Source: Mucilaginibacter aurantiaciroseus (lineage in GTDB: Bacteria; Bacteroidota; Bacteroidia; Sphingobacteriales; Sphingobacteriaceae). Taken from it: a stretch of 64,000 nucleotides of DNA. The notes below the pieces were generated by a model that saw only the letters and a list, made by a program, of their open reading frames with translations, searched no databases and had not been told where the DNA came from. The stretch covers positions 868,001-932,000 of the forward strand of contig NZ_JAMXOF010000002.1 in assembly GCF_024055595.1 (NCBI RefSeq). The letters are read 5' to 3'. Of this stretch, positions 27,819 through 36,642 are shown one piece after another. Each line of letters opens with the position of its first letter. The stretch's first letter is position 1. The position numbers and the translations under genes were made by a program.

Positions 27819-27853
27819 AAGAGGGGGGGATTATTTATCCCTCCCTCTTTTTT
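27819..27853 (+). terminator. Hairpin terminator after susD
   Basis: AAGAGGGGGGGA pairs with TCCCTCCCTCTT around a short AT loop, followed by seven Ts. It separates susCD from the FG-GAP gene, so the latter may be less transcribed or have its own promoter. Confidence 0.75.
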
Positions 27854-27880
27854 TATGAATAAAATTCCTAATATCGCTAT

Positions 27881-30800
27881 ATGAAAGCCCTTAAATATCT
27901 GCTATTTATTATTGCGCTGCTTTTTGTATTTTCTTGTAAAAAGGCTACCATGTTCGAGCGGATCTCCTCGTCGCACTCGGGCATAAAATTTAATAATGAG
28001 ATAGTTGAAAATGATACCATCAACCCGCTTGATAAGCTAAATATTTATAACGGAGGTGGTGTTGGCATAGGCGATTTTAATAACGATGGCTTGCAGGATA
28101 TTTACTTTGTGGGTAATGCGGTATCAAACCGATTATACCTAAACAAAGGCGATTTTAAATTTGAGGACGTGACCGATAAAGCCGGCGTAGGCGGCAAAGG
28201 TGGCTGGGGCCGCGGCGTGGCAGTTGTTGATATAAATAACGATGGCCTTAAAGACATATACGTATGTAATACCTTACTGAACGATTCCGTTAAAAGGGTA
28301 AACTTATTATACATTAACCAGGGGCCCGATAAAAACGGCGTACCGATATTTAAAGAAGAGGCAAAGGAGTATGGCCTCAACATAAACGTACACTCCACCA
28401 TGGCATCGTTTTTTGATTATGATAACGATGGCGACCTTGATATGTACCTAACCGTTAACGAGGCACAATCAACAGATAACACCAGCGCCTTTAGGCCGCT
28501 TTTGAAAGATGGTAGCAGCCGCAGCACCGGCAGGCTTTACCGTAACGATTATAATACTGCTTTGAAGCATCCGGTTTATACCAATGTATCCAAACAGGCA
28601 GGCATCCTGATCGAGGGCTATGGCCATGCGGCCAGTATTGTAGATATTAACCGCGATGGCTGGAAAGATATTTACGTAACCAACGACTTTTTACCAAACA
28701 ACATCCTGTACATAAACAACCACAACGGTACGTTTACCGACCGTACACAAGAATACTTTAAACATACTGCCACCAGCGCCATGGGCCAGGATGTGCAGGA
28801 TATTAATAATGATGGCCTTGCCGATGTTTTTGAACTGGATATGGATCCGGAGGATAACTATCGGAAAAAAATGTTTATGCCCGCCACATCATACCAGCTA
28901 TACCAAAACTTTGACTTTTACGGCTACCAATACCAATATAACCATAACACTTTACAGTTAAACCAAGGGCCGCGTTTAGGCCAAAACGATTCTATTGGCG
29001 CGCCCGCGTTTGCCGAGGTTGCCTTTATGAGCGGCGTGGCGCAAACCGACTGGAGCTGGGGGCCTATGATAACCGATTTTGATAACGATGGCTTTAGGGA
29101 TATTGTAATAACCAATGGTTACCCACGGGATGTTACCGATCACGATTTTATCACCTTCAGGAACGAATCATTTGCGGTTGCTACTAAAAAGCAGATCCTG
29201 CAACAGATTCCTGTCGTTAAAATAGCTAACTACGCGTTCCGCAATAATGGCAACCTGCAGTTTGAGGATGTGACCAAATCATGGGGGATGGATATCCCAT
29301 CGTTTTCTAACGGAGCAACCTATGCCGATCTGGATAACGATGGCACGCTGGATATGATCATTAACAATATTGATGACGAAGCCTTTGTGTACAAAAACAA
29401 CTCTCGTGCAAACGATAATGCCAACAACCATTATTTGCAGGTGCAGTTTAAAGGTGGCCCGCAGAATAAGGATGGAATAGGCGCCTGGGCTGATATTTAT
29501 TACGACCATGGCAAACACCAGGTTTACGAGAATACACCGTTCCGCGGGTATTTGTCTACTATTCAAAATATAGCTCATTTTGGCTTAGGTAAAATAGATA
29601 AGGTGGATTCGGTAGTGATTAAATGGCAAAACGGCAGGCAGCAAACGCTAACCAATGTTAAAGCCGACCAAACCGTAAAGGTTGATATTAATAACGCTAA
29701 ATCGCCTTATAGCTTCAATACGGCTAAGATAAATACACAATCGCTGTTTACCGAAGTTACCAGGGCGGTAGGCATCAACTACAAACATAACGATGTTGAC
29801 TTTGCCGATTTTAACGTGCAGAAACTGATCCCGCATAAACTATCTGAATACGCGCCCGCTATTGCCGTAGGTGATGTTGACGGCAACGGGTTTGACGACA
29901 TGGTTGTAGGTGGTACATCAAAATATCCGGCGCAACTGTTTTTACAGCAAGCGAGTGGCAAGTTTATTCAGCGTAACCTTTTAGTATCGGCACAAAACTT
30001 AACTGATAAGTATAAAGACGAAGGTTTATTATTATTTGATGCCGATGGCGATGGCGATTTGGACCTTTACGCTACCAGTGGTGGCTATGAAGATGCCCCC
30101 GGCTCAAAATCATACCAGGACAGGATCTATGCTAACGATGGTAAGGGCAACTTTACGTTGCAGGTTGGCGCTTTACCTGCCAATTTTACCAGTAAATTAT
30201 GTGTAAAAGCGGTAGATTATAATAAAGACGGTGCGCTTGATCTGTTTGTATCCGGCAGGGTAGAGCCATGGAATTATCCAAAACCGGTATCGAGTTTGAT
30301 CCTTCGAAACGACAGCAAAAAAGGCCAGATTAAGTTTACAGATGTTACACCAACAGCAGCTAAAGGCTTAAATAATTTAGGTTTGGTGTGCGATGCATCC
30401 TTTACCGATTTTGATAACGATGGCTGGCCCGACCTGGTGATAACCGGCGAATGGATGCCGGTTACATTTATGAAAAATGACCACGGCGTATTTAAAAACG
30501 TAACCGCAAGTACAGGCGTTGCCGATAAATTAGGCTGGTGGAATACCATTGCCGGCGGTGATTTTGACCACGACGGAGATATTGATTACATTGTAGGCAA
30601 CACGGGTTTAAATACTTTTTACAAGGCTACTGAGCAATACCCGGCGTACATCACCGCTAAAGATTTTGACAATAATGATAGTTACGATGCTATCCCGTCG
30701 GTATTCCTGAAAGACAGGGACGGGGTGATGAAGGAATTCCCGGCGAATACGCGCGAGGATATGGTGAAGCAGATCATCAGCATGAGGGTTAAATTCCAAA

Positions 30801-31456
30801 ACTTTAAATCTTACGCCGTAGCTACAATGGATAGTGTGATAACACCTGAAATGCGCAAGGGGGCGCTTCGTTTAAAAGTTAATGAACTTAGATCGTGTTA
30901 CCTGCGGAACGACGGGCACGGGAAATTTACCGTAATACCTTTGCCGATAGAAGCGCAAACGTCGCAATTGGCGGGTATTATTATAGATGATTTTGACGGC
31001 GACGGTAACCTTGATGTAGCCCTAAGCGGTAACGACTACGGTACCGAAGTAAGCACCGGCCGCTACGATGCCTTTAACGGGTTGCTGTTAAAGGGTGACG
31101 GCAAAGGCGGCTTTAAACCGCTAACCATTATGCAAAGCGGCCTTTACATTCCTGGTGATGGTAAGGCGCTGGTTAAATTGCGCAGCGCTAAAGGTGGCTA
31201 TCTGCTTGCGGCCAGCCAGTACAAGGGCGCGATGAAGGTGTTTGAACTGAAAAAACCTGTGCGCATAGTTAGCCTGCAGTCTTTAGATATGTTTGCCATC
31301 ATCAAATATAAAAACGGTAAAACAGCAAAACAGGAGTTTTATAATGGAGGATCTTTCTTGTCACAATCCGGCAGATTTTTTAATATTGATGCTTCAATGG
31401 CGTCGGTTACTGTAACCAACAATACCGGCCAAAGCAGGAATATACCTCTAAATTAA
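27881..31456 (+). CDS. FG-GAP/VCBS repeat lipoprotein with ASPIC/UnbV domain
   Basis: A 1191-residue lipoprotein (lipobox ending at Cys19, FVFSCKKATM). At least eight FG-GAP units carry Ca-binding D-x-[ND]-x-D-G-x-x-D loops (DFNNDGLQD, DINNDGLKD, DYDNDGDLD, DFDNDGWPD, DFDGDGNLD), giving beta-propellers. A central ASPIC/UnbV domain is recognisable in YLQVQFKGGPQNKDGIGAWA to VVIKWQNGRQQTL. It is of the CRTAC1-like type common in Bacteroidota and of unknown function. Surface display by the Sus-type lipoprotein route is likely. It is the first of three closely spaced lipoprotein genes after the terminator. Confidence 0.93.
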   Translation: MKALKYLLFIIALLFVFSCKKATMFERISSSHSGIKFNNEIVENDTINPLDKLNIYNGGGVGIGDFNNDGLQDIYFVGNAVSNRLYLNKGDFKFEDVTDKAGVGGKGGWGRGVAVVDINNDGLKDIYVCNTLLNDSVKRVNLLYINQGPDKNGVPIFKEEAKEYGLNINVHSTMASFFDYDNDGDLDMYLTVNEAQSTDNTSAFRPLLKDGSSRSTGRLYRNDYNTALKHPVYTNVSKQAGILIEGYGHAASIVDINRDGWKDIYVTNDFLPNNILYINNHNGTFTDRTQEYFKHTATSAMGQDVQDINNDGLADVFELDMDPEDNYRKKMFMPATSYQLYQNFDFYGYQYQYNHNTLQLNQGPRLGQNDSIGAPAFAEVAFMSGVAQTDWSWGPMITDFDNDGFRDIVITNGYPRDVTDHDFITFRNESFAVATKKQILQQIPVVKIANYAFRNNGNLQFEDVTKSWGMDIPSFSNGATYADLDNDGTLDMIINNIDDEAFVYKNNSRANDNANNHYLQVQFKGGPQNKDGIGAWADIYYDHGKHQVYENTPFRGYLSTIQNIAHFGLGKIDKVDSVVIKWQNGRQQTLTNVKADQTVKVDINNAKSPYSFNTAKINTQSLFTEVTRAVGINYKHNDVDFADFNVQKLIPHKLSEYAPAIAVGDVDGNGFDDMVVGGTSKYPAQLFLQQASGKFIQRNLLVSAQNLTDKYKDEGLLLFDADGDGDLDLYATSGGYEDAPGSKSYQDRIYANDGKGNFTLQVGALPANFTSKLCVKAVDYNKDGALDLFVSGRVEPWNYPKPVSSLILRNDSKKGQIKFTDVTPTAAKGLNNLGLVCDASFTDFDNDGWPDLVITGEWMPVTFMKNDHGVFKNVTASTGVADKLGWWNTIAGGDFDHDGDIDYIVGNTGLNTFYKATEQYPAYITAKDFDNNDSYDAIPSVFLKDRDGVMKEFPANTREDMVKQIISMRVKFQNFKSYAVATMDSVITPEMRKGALRLKVNELRSCYLRNDGHGKFTVIPLPIEAQTSQLAGIIIDDFDGDGNLDVALSGNDYGTEVSTGRYDAFNGLLLKGDGKGGFKPLTIMQSGLYIPGDGKALVKLRSAKGGYLLAASQYKGAMKVFELKKPVRIVSLQSLDMFAIIKYKNGKTAKQEFYNGGSFLSQSGRFFNIDASMASVTVTNNTGQSRNIPLN

Positions 31457-31473
31457 TTTATAGCCGAAAACCC

Positions 31474-32793
31474 ATGAGAAGCCACAAAGTTTTAATTGCA
31501 GCCGTATTTTGCCTTTTGGCAGTAAGCTGTAAACAAAAGCAAAAAATAGCCCTAAAAAGCGATGCGGATGTACTGCATGAGAATGTAGACCAGCTTACCC
31601 AGGTAATTATATACGATGTGTTTAGTCCGCCGGTGGCAAGCCGTATTTATGGTTATACCAGTTTGGCGCAGTACGAGGCTATGCGTTTTCAAAACCCAAA
31701 ATATAATTCAATAGCAGGGCAGCTACATGGTTTTAAAGCAATCCCTCAACCTAAAAAAGGGTTGAATTATAACTTTGCACTTGCCGCTACAAAAGCGTTT
31801 TTTACGGTGGCACATAAGGTGACGTTTTCTGTAGATACGCTAAAAAAATATGAGGACAAAGTATTTGCCATGTACGCCAGCAACCTTGATGACAGCACCT
31901 TTGCCCGTTCTGTAGCCTTTGGCGAAAGCGTTGGTAAAGCGGTTTTGGCACGTGCTAAAGCCGATAACTACGCCAAAACACGTGGTAAACCAAGGTTTTT
32001 GGGCAGCAGCGATAACGGCAAATGGCACCCAACCGCACCCGATTATTTAGATGGTGTTGAGTTTTGCTGGGGCACAATGGAAACGTTTATGGTGAAATCA
32101 TCATCGGATTTTACTTTGCCGCCGCCGCCGCCTTTTAGCGAGGACAAAAACAGCGAGTACTTTAAACAGACCCTCGCCGTTTACGAGAAAAGCAAAAGCC
32201 TTACAAAAGAGGAGCTAACCATTGCCAAGTTTTGGGACGATAACCCTTTTGTGATACAGCATAACGGGCACATGATGTTCGTAAACAAAAAGATAACGCC
32301 CGGTGGCCACTGGATTGGTATCGCAGCTATCGCCTGTAAAAAAACAAAGGCTGATGCAGTTAAAACCGCGCAAGCGTATGCTTTAACATCAATTGCTTTG
32401 TACGATGCTTTTATTTGCGGTTGGCAGGTTAAATATACTACCGAATACATAAGGCCTGTTACGGTTATTAACGATAAAATTGACCATGCCTGGTTGCCGT
32501 TACTGCAAACCCCGCCATTTCCGGAATATCCAAGCGGGCACAGCGACATCAGCGGCGCATCGGCAGTAATATTAACGCATTTGTTTGGCGATAACTTTTC
32601 TTACATGGATACCAGCGACCTGCGTTACATAGGCATGCAGCGCCATTTCGATTCGTTCCTGAAAGCGGCGGACGAAACATCTATCAGTCGTTTTTACGGT
32701 GGTATTCACTACAAAAATAGCGTAGACCAGGGCGCGGTACAAGGCCGAAAAATTGGCGAATACATTTGGAATAATTTAAAATTACAGAACTAA
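31474..32793 (+). CDS. Vanadium-dependent haloperoxidase/PAP2-superfamily lipoprotein
   Basis: A 439-residue lipoprotein (Cys19 in LAVSCKQKQK). It carries the vanadate/phosphate-binding motifs of the superfamily: Lys320-x6-Arg327-Pro (KYTTEYIRPV), Pro-Ser-Gly-His at 353-356 (EYPSGHSDISG), and Ser405-Arg406...Gly-x-His412 (SRFYGGIHY). His412 would hold vanadate and His356 is the acid-base residue. Residue 416, four after His412, is Ser rather than the Asp found in many relatives. Both haloperoxidase and acid phosphatase activities occur in this family, so activity is open. It lies 17 bases after the FG-GAP gene. Confidence 0.92.
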   Translation: MRSHKVLIAAVFCLLAVSCKQKQKIALKSDADVLHENVDQLTQVIIYDVFSPPVASRIYGYTSLAQYEAMRFQNPKYNSIAGQLHGFKAIPQPKKGLNYNFALAATKAFFTVAHKVTFSVDTLKKYEDKVFAMYASNLDDSTFARSVAFGESVGKAVLARAKADNYAKTRGKPRFLGSSDNGKWHPTAPDYLDGVEFCWGTMETFMVKSSSDFTLPPPPPFSEDKNSEYFKQTLAVYEKSKSLTKEELTIAKFWDDNPFVIQHNGHMMFVNKKITPGGHWIGIAAIACKKTKADAVKTAQAYALTSIALYDAFICGWQVKYTTEYIRPVTVINDKIDHAWLPLLQTPPFPEYPSGHSDISGASAVILTHLFGDNFSYMDTSDLRYIGMQRHFDSFLKAADETSISRFYGGIHYKNSVDQGAVQGRKIGEYIWNNLKLQN

Positions 32794-32816
32794 GAAACGG
32801 CATTAGCCACACATCC

Positions 32817-34379
32817 ATGAAAATAAAGCAGACCTTCGTATTTGCATCTCTTATATTATCAGGGGTTGCATTACTATCATTAAGCACCATATTAGAGGGG
32901 TGTAAAAGTAAACCAGCAGGTGCATATACCCTTACCGGCAATGTAATTGCCGATGGCGAACACCTTGTACAGATCCATTGTACAAAATGCCACGCGCTTG
33001 TACCTGCCGATGCACTTACTAAAGACGTTTGGCGCATGCACTCGATGCCATCGATGGCGCATTATTTTGGTATAGGTACCTACGGGCAGTCGTTTTATAA
33101 ACAAACAAGTAACGAAACTAAAGATACCACTTTAATAAGCATTGTGGAGTGGCAGGCAATGGTTGATTATTACCAGAAAATTGCGCCCGATACCTTAACG
33201 GCGGCTAAAAAGCCAAGCCCGTTACTAAATGATTGGGCAGGTTTCACCATGAAAAAATCGGCAGCAAATAATAATGTCACCTTTACCACCATGGTTGCCG
33301 CTAACCCGGCCACAGGTAATATTTACACCAGCGATGTTGTTGCAAATACGCTTACCGAATGGGATAGCCAGTTAAAGGTTAAAGCTGTTACCAGCCTGCC
33401 ATCGCCGGCAGTGCATGCTAATTTTACCAAAGATGCAAGTGGTGCCGACCAAGCCATACTATCGTGCATAGGCCGGATAGACCCTGTAGACTTTGCCAGC
33501 GGCAAGATCTACAGCGCAAACCTTACCGGTAAGCTAAACGCCGAAGAAATTGCTATTGATATGCCAAGGCCGGTGCAAACGCTAAGTGTCGATCTGGATA
33601 AAGACGGTAAAAATGAATTGATCGTTTTAGGGCAGGGTTTCACAAAAGGCGGTGTTTTCCTAATCAAATTAGGCGCTAACGGCAAAGCCCAAAAACAATT
33701 CACTATTACCGACAGGCCGGGTGCAGTACAAGCTGTAACGGAGGATTTTAACAAAGATGGTTACCCCGACCTGATGGTATTGTTCGGTAGTGGCGACGAA
33801 GGTTTGTCCTTGTTTCTGAATGATAAAAAAGGCGGCTTTAAAAGCAGGGAGCTGTTACATTTCCCTCCGGTATACGGTTCAACAAGCTTCCAATTGGCGG
33901 ATATTGACCATGACGGTAACCTCGATCTGATCTACACTTGTGGCTACAACTTCCGCGATTCGCGCATCCTAAAGCCTTATCACGGCCTGTATATTTACAA
34001 AAACACCGGTGATTATAAATTTAAGCAAACTTGGTTTTACCCTATAAATGGTGCAACCAAAGCCATCGCTGCAGATTTTGATAAGGATGGCGACCTGGAT
34101 ATTGCCACTATAGCCTTTTTTGCCGATATGAAGAATAACCCTGCTGAAGAGTTCATTTACTTTGAGCAGAGCAAACCTATGGAGTTTAAAGCCCATGCGG
34201 TGCCCGTTAGCAAATATGGCCGTTGGATGAATATGGACGTTAGCGACGTCAACAAAGATGGCAAGCCAGATATAATTTTAGGCAACTATGCAAGCGGTTT
34301 CCTGTTCCAGCCAAACTTAACGCCAACCTGGGACGAGCACCAGCCATTTATTGTATTGCAGAACGAGATGAAGAAATAA
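32817..34379 (+). CDS. FG-GAP repeat lipoprotein with an N-terminal c-type haem motif
   Basis: A 520-residue lipoprotein (Cys29 in TILEGCKSKP). Residues 55-59 are Cys-Thr-Lys-Cys-His, a CxxCH haem attachment motif in a small domain (about 40-130) with Met-rich MHSMPSM, a possible axial Met. The rest is FG-GAP propeller with D-x-[DN]-x-D-G loops (DLDKDGKNE, DFNKDGYPD, DIDHDGNLD, DFDKDGDLD, DVNKDGKPD). Fusion of a haem domain to a propeller suggests electron transfer at the cell surface. It lies 23 bases after the haloperoxidase gene, suggesting a joint redox role. Function is not established. Confidence 0.9.
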   Translation: MKIKQTFVFASLILSGVALLSLSTILEGCKSKPAGAYTLTGNVIADGEHLVQIHCTKCHALVPADALTKDVWRMHSMPSMAHYFGIGTYGQSFYKQTSNETKDTTLISIVEWQAMVDYYQKIAPDTLTAAKKPSPLLNDWAGFTMKKSAANNNVTFTTMVAANPATGNIYTSDVVANTLTEWDSQLKVKAVTSLPSPAVHANFTKDASGADQAILSCIGRIDPVDFASGKIYSANLTGKLNAEEIAIDMPRPVQTLSVDLDKDGKNELIVLGQGFTKGGVFLIKLGANGKAQKQFTITDRPGAVQAVTEDFNKDGYPDLMVLFGSGDEGLSLFLNDKKGGFKSRELLHFPPVYGSTSFQLADIDHDGNLDLIYTCGYNFRDSRILKPYHGLYIYKNTGDYKFKQTWFYPINGATKAIAADFDKDGDLDIATIAFFADMKNNPAEEFIYFEQSKPMEFKAHAVPVSKYGRWMNMDVSDVNKDGKPDIILGNYASGFLFQPNLTPTWDEHQPFIVLQNEMKK

Positions 34380-34435
34380 AATATAGACTTTAATACTATT
34401 GGATGATGCTTATGCTACTCAACAGGGTAGGGTAA

Positions 34436-34675
34436 GCATCGGGCAAGGCGGTTTTTGACGAGAACGGAAAAAACATCGAGCGCATATTCGACCGTGGCTA
34501 CCTGGAGTTTGAACAGAACGGCCGCAAGTTTAAAGCGAAAGATAACGGCTACAGAAAAATCAGCTACGAGTTTGATGGCGCGAGCCCGGTTACCGAGTTA
34601 GATCTCCATGAAAATGAATTTGTAGCCGAAGCCTTAACAAAGATTGTTAAAGCGCGGGCCAAACTAAAAAACTAA
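34436..34675 (+). pseudogene. 3' remnant of an unknown gene
   Basis: A stretch of about 78 codons reads KAVFDENGKNIERIFDRGY, LEFEQNGRKFKAKDNGY and ...ENEFVAEALTKIVKARAKL and ends at a TAA next to the stop of the convergent metallo-beta-lactamase gene. It has no start codon and is preceded by an in-frame stop. The codons look coding-like. I do not recognise the family, and the 5' part of the gene is absent, so this is probably a decayed gene tail. Confidence 0.6.
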
Positions 34676-35401
34676 CTATTTTGCCGTTACAATTTTTAGC
34701 GTGTGAGCCAGCTGTTTGGTACCGCCCTGCCATCCCTGGTGGCCAGGTACAAGGTATTGCGCGGTAGGGAACTTAGTTTTTACATTTTTAATGGCTACGG
34801 GCCAATGGTTTAGGTCGGCATCGCCGGTAAAGCCTTTGGTATTGGCGTCTAAGCTTTTAACCAGGCAGCCGCCAAAAAGCACATTGCCCTGTGGCAACCA
34901 CACTACAATGTTATCACTCGTATGGCCGGCACCGGGATAATAGGTTTGCAGCTTTACGCCGCCAATATTAAAGGTAGTATCACAGGCGAAAGTGTATTGT
35001 GGTAATTCGTTTTTTTCTTTTTTAGCAAGGGCATAGGTTTCTTTACTGGCGTAAGTTTTTGCGCCCTGCTTTTTTAATACGTTAAAGCCGGCCACGCAAT
35101 CGTCATGAAAATGGGTAGCCACACAAAAGATGATCTTTTTATTAAAACGACGTTTAACGCTATCTACCAGTTCTTGTGTTTGCTCGTCGCCCCAGGGTGT
35201 ATTTACCAGTACAACCCCTTTAGGCGTAACCGCAAGTAAACTATTTGCCGGGAAAGGCTCATTGCTGCCCGGCGGGTAACCATAGGATATGCAAACATAA
35301 TAGTTTTTGGTAAGGTGTTTTATCTCAATTTTTTTAACCGCTTTTTGAGCGAAAGCCCCGGCAGTAAATAACAAACAAATTATTAGCGTACGCAATCTCA
35401 T
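34676..35401 (-). CDS. Subclass B1 metallo-beta-lactamase
   Basis: A 241-residue exported zinc hydrolase. A signal peptide ends at GAFAQK. All B1 zinc ligands are in place: His97, His99 and Asp101 in ATHFHDDCVAG, His160 in PGAGHTSDN, Cys179 in FGGCLVKS, and His221 in VPGHQGW. The B1 length and the position of the Cys ligand separate it from B2 and B3 and from non-lactamase MBLs. B1 enzymes of environmental Bacteroidota hydrolyse many beta-lactams, often including carbapenems; activity here is not shown. The gene lies next to beta-phosphoglucomutase with no mobile element nearby, so it appears to be resident. Confidence 0.9.
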   Translation of the reverse strand: MRLRTLIICLLFTAGAFAQKAVKKIEIKHLTKNYYVCISYGYPPGSNEPFPANSLLAVTPKGVVLVNTPWGDEQTQELVDSVKRRFNKKIIFCVATHFHDDCVAGFNVLKKQGAKTYASKETYALAKKEKNELPQYTFACDTTFNIGGVKLQTYYPGAGHTSDNIVVWLPQGNVLFGGCLVKSLDANTKGFTGDADLNHWPVAIKNVKTKFPTAQYLVPGHQGWQGGTKQLAHTLKIVTAK

Positions 35402-35402
35402 T

Positions 35403-36053
35403 TTACAATTCCTCCAATATATCCAACGTTATTTTATCTAACCCGCTTACTACGATCTGTGCTTTGGTCAAGGTATCTGCCGAGCCGATACCCACCGTTT
35501 TCATTCCACCGTTTATGGCAGCTTCTATCCCGGCAACGGCATCTTCAAAAACCACGCAATGGGCAGGTTCAACACCAATCGCTTCGGCACCTTTCAGGAA
35601 TACTTCGGGATTGGGTTTGGGGATGCTTACGCTGTTGCCGTCTACAATAGCATCAAACAGGTGTGTAAGTTCTAGTTTATTGAGGATGGTAGGCGTATTT
35701 TTACTGGCAGAGCCGATGGCTGTTTTTAAACCCGCGTCGCGGCAGGTTTGTACAAACTCGCGGGCGCCGGGCAGGATCTCTGCAGGTGTCATCTTGCCTA
35801 TCATTTCGGTATACCAGGTGTTTTTTTGTGCCGCTAATTCCTCTTTTTCAGCCTCGGTTTTATTGGTGATATTGCCCCAGCCCAGAATCAGGCTGAGCGA
35901 TGCCATGCGGCTTACGCCTTTAAGCTGCTCGTTTTGATGCTCGGTAAAATCAAAGCCCATGGTGTTGGCAAGGCGTTTCCAGGCTTGGTAATGGTATACA
36001 GCGGTATCAACAATTACACCGTCCAGGTCAAAAATGCAGGCTTTGATATTCAT
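35403..36053 (-). CDS. pgmB: Beta-phosphoglucomutase
   Basis: A 216-residue HAD-superfamily enzyme converting beta-glucose-1-phosphate to glucose-6-phosphate. The start MNIKACIFDLDGVIVDT places the catalytic Asp pair (DLDGV) at residues 10-12; the longer frame is rejected because it adds an unstructured 33 residues in front. LKGVSRMASL is the cap's substrate loop, and SIPKPNPEVF and VVFEDAVAGIEAA hold the later HAD motifs. It would act after the GH65 phosphorylase at 52134-54461. It ends one base before the metallo-beta-lactamase start. Confidence 0.93.
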   Translation of the reverse strand: MNIKACIFDLDGVIVDTAVYHYQAWKRLANTMGFDFTEHQNEQLKGVSRMASLSLILGWGNITNKTEAEKEELAAQKNTWYTEMIGKMTPAEILPGAREFVQTCRDAGLKTAIGSASKNTPTILNKLELTHLFDAIVDGNSVSIPKPNPEVFLKGAEAIGVEPAHCVVFEDAVAGIEAAINGGMKTVGIGSADTLTKAQIVVSGLDKITLDILEEL

Positions 36054-36152
36054 AGGTGTAAAGATATAAGTTGCCTTGTTAATAATCATTATAAATAAAT
36101 CATCCACATTATTTGGATTAATTATAAATAATGGCGTCTTTTGTAAGGTCAA

Positions 36153-36518
36153 ATGGTTACAACTTTAACAACTCCGCAAACCAATACCTGGGCAGATGTA
36201 TTTGCCACCGCAAAAGGCGCTGTATATCAAAGCGATGCGGATCGTTGCTGGTATGTTGACTTTGCAGGTAAGGTTGCCAAATTTGATTATCGTTGTTTAC
36301 TTAAGCTAAAAAAAGCGGTTTACAACGTAAATATCGAAGCGAAACTTTTAAACGTTAAAGACCCGGACGTAGAAATCATCTTTATCTGCGCTTGCGACCA
36401 CACTTACATCCTCACCCTACTACAGATCATCGCCCTTAAAGAACTACTGGAAGGCACCTTTGTAATGCTGCAATTGAACAGTATTTTGCAAGATCGCCTG
36501 TATCGTATTGCAGTTTAG
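36153..36518 (+). CDS. Hypothetical protein
   Basis: A 121-residue protein without signal peptide. It reads MVTTLTTPQTNTWADVFATA, then CWYVDFAGKVAKFDYRCLLKL and EIIFICACDHTYILTLLQII, a mixed alpha/beta pattern with a Cys-Cys pair and a leucine-rich C-terminal helix. I do not recognise a named family. It is divergent from pgmB, with a 99-base gap. Confidence 0.65.
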   Translation: MVTTLTTPQTNTWADVFATAKGAVYQSDADRCWYVDFAGKVAKFDYRCLLKLKKAVYNVNIEAKLLNVKDPDVEIIFICACDHTYILTLLQIIALKELLEGTFVMLQLNSILQDRLYRIAV

Positions 36519-36642
36519 TGATTTAGACTTAATTCATATTGTTTTTATTTTCTTTCACACGGGTATATACACCTATTATTGTATAATTATTTAAGTCGGC
36601 ACGCTTGTTGTTTTACTTAGATGGTTTTAAAACAATATCAAC

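Noticed and set aside
27881..31456. Possible CRISPR or tandem DNA repeat in the FG-GAP gene
   Set aside because: The repeats are degenerate protein motifs (Ca-binding loops), not identical DNA units with spacers.
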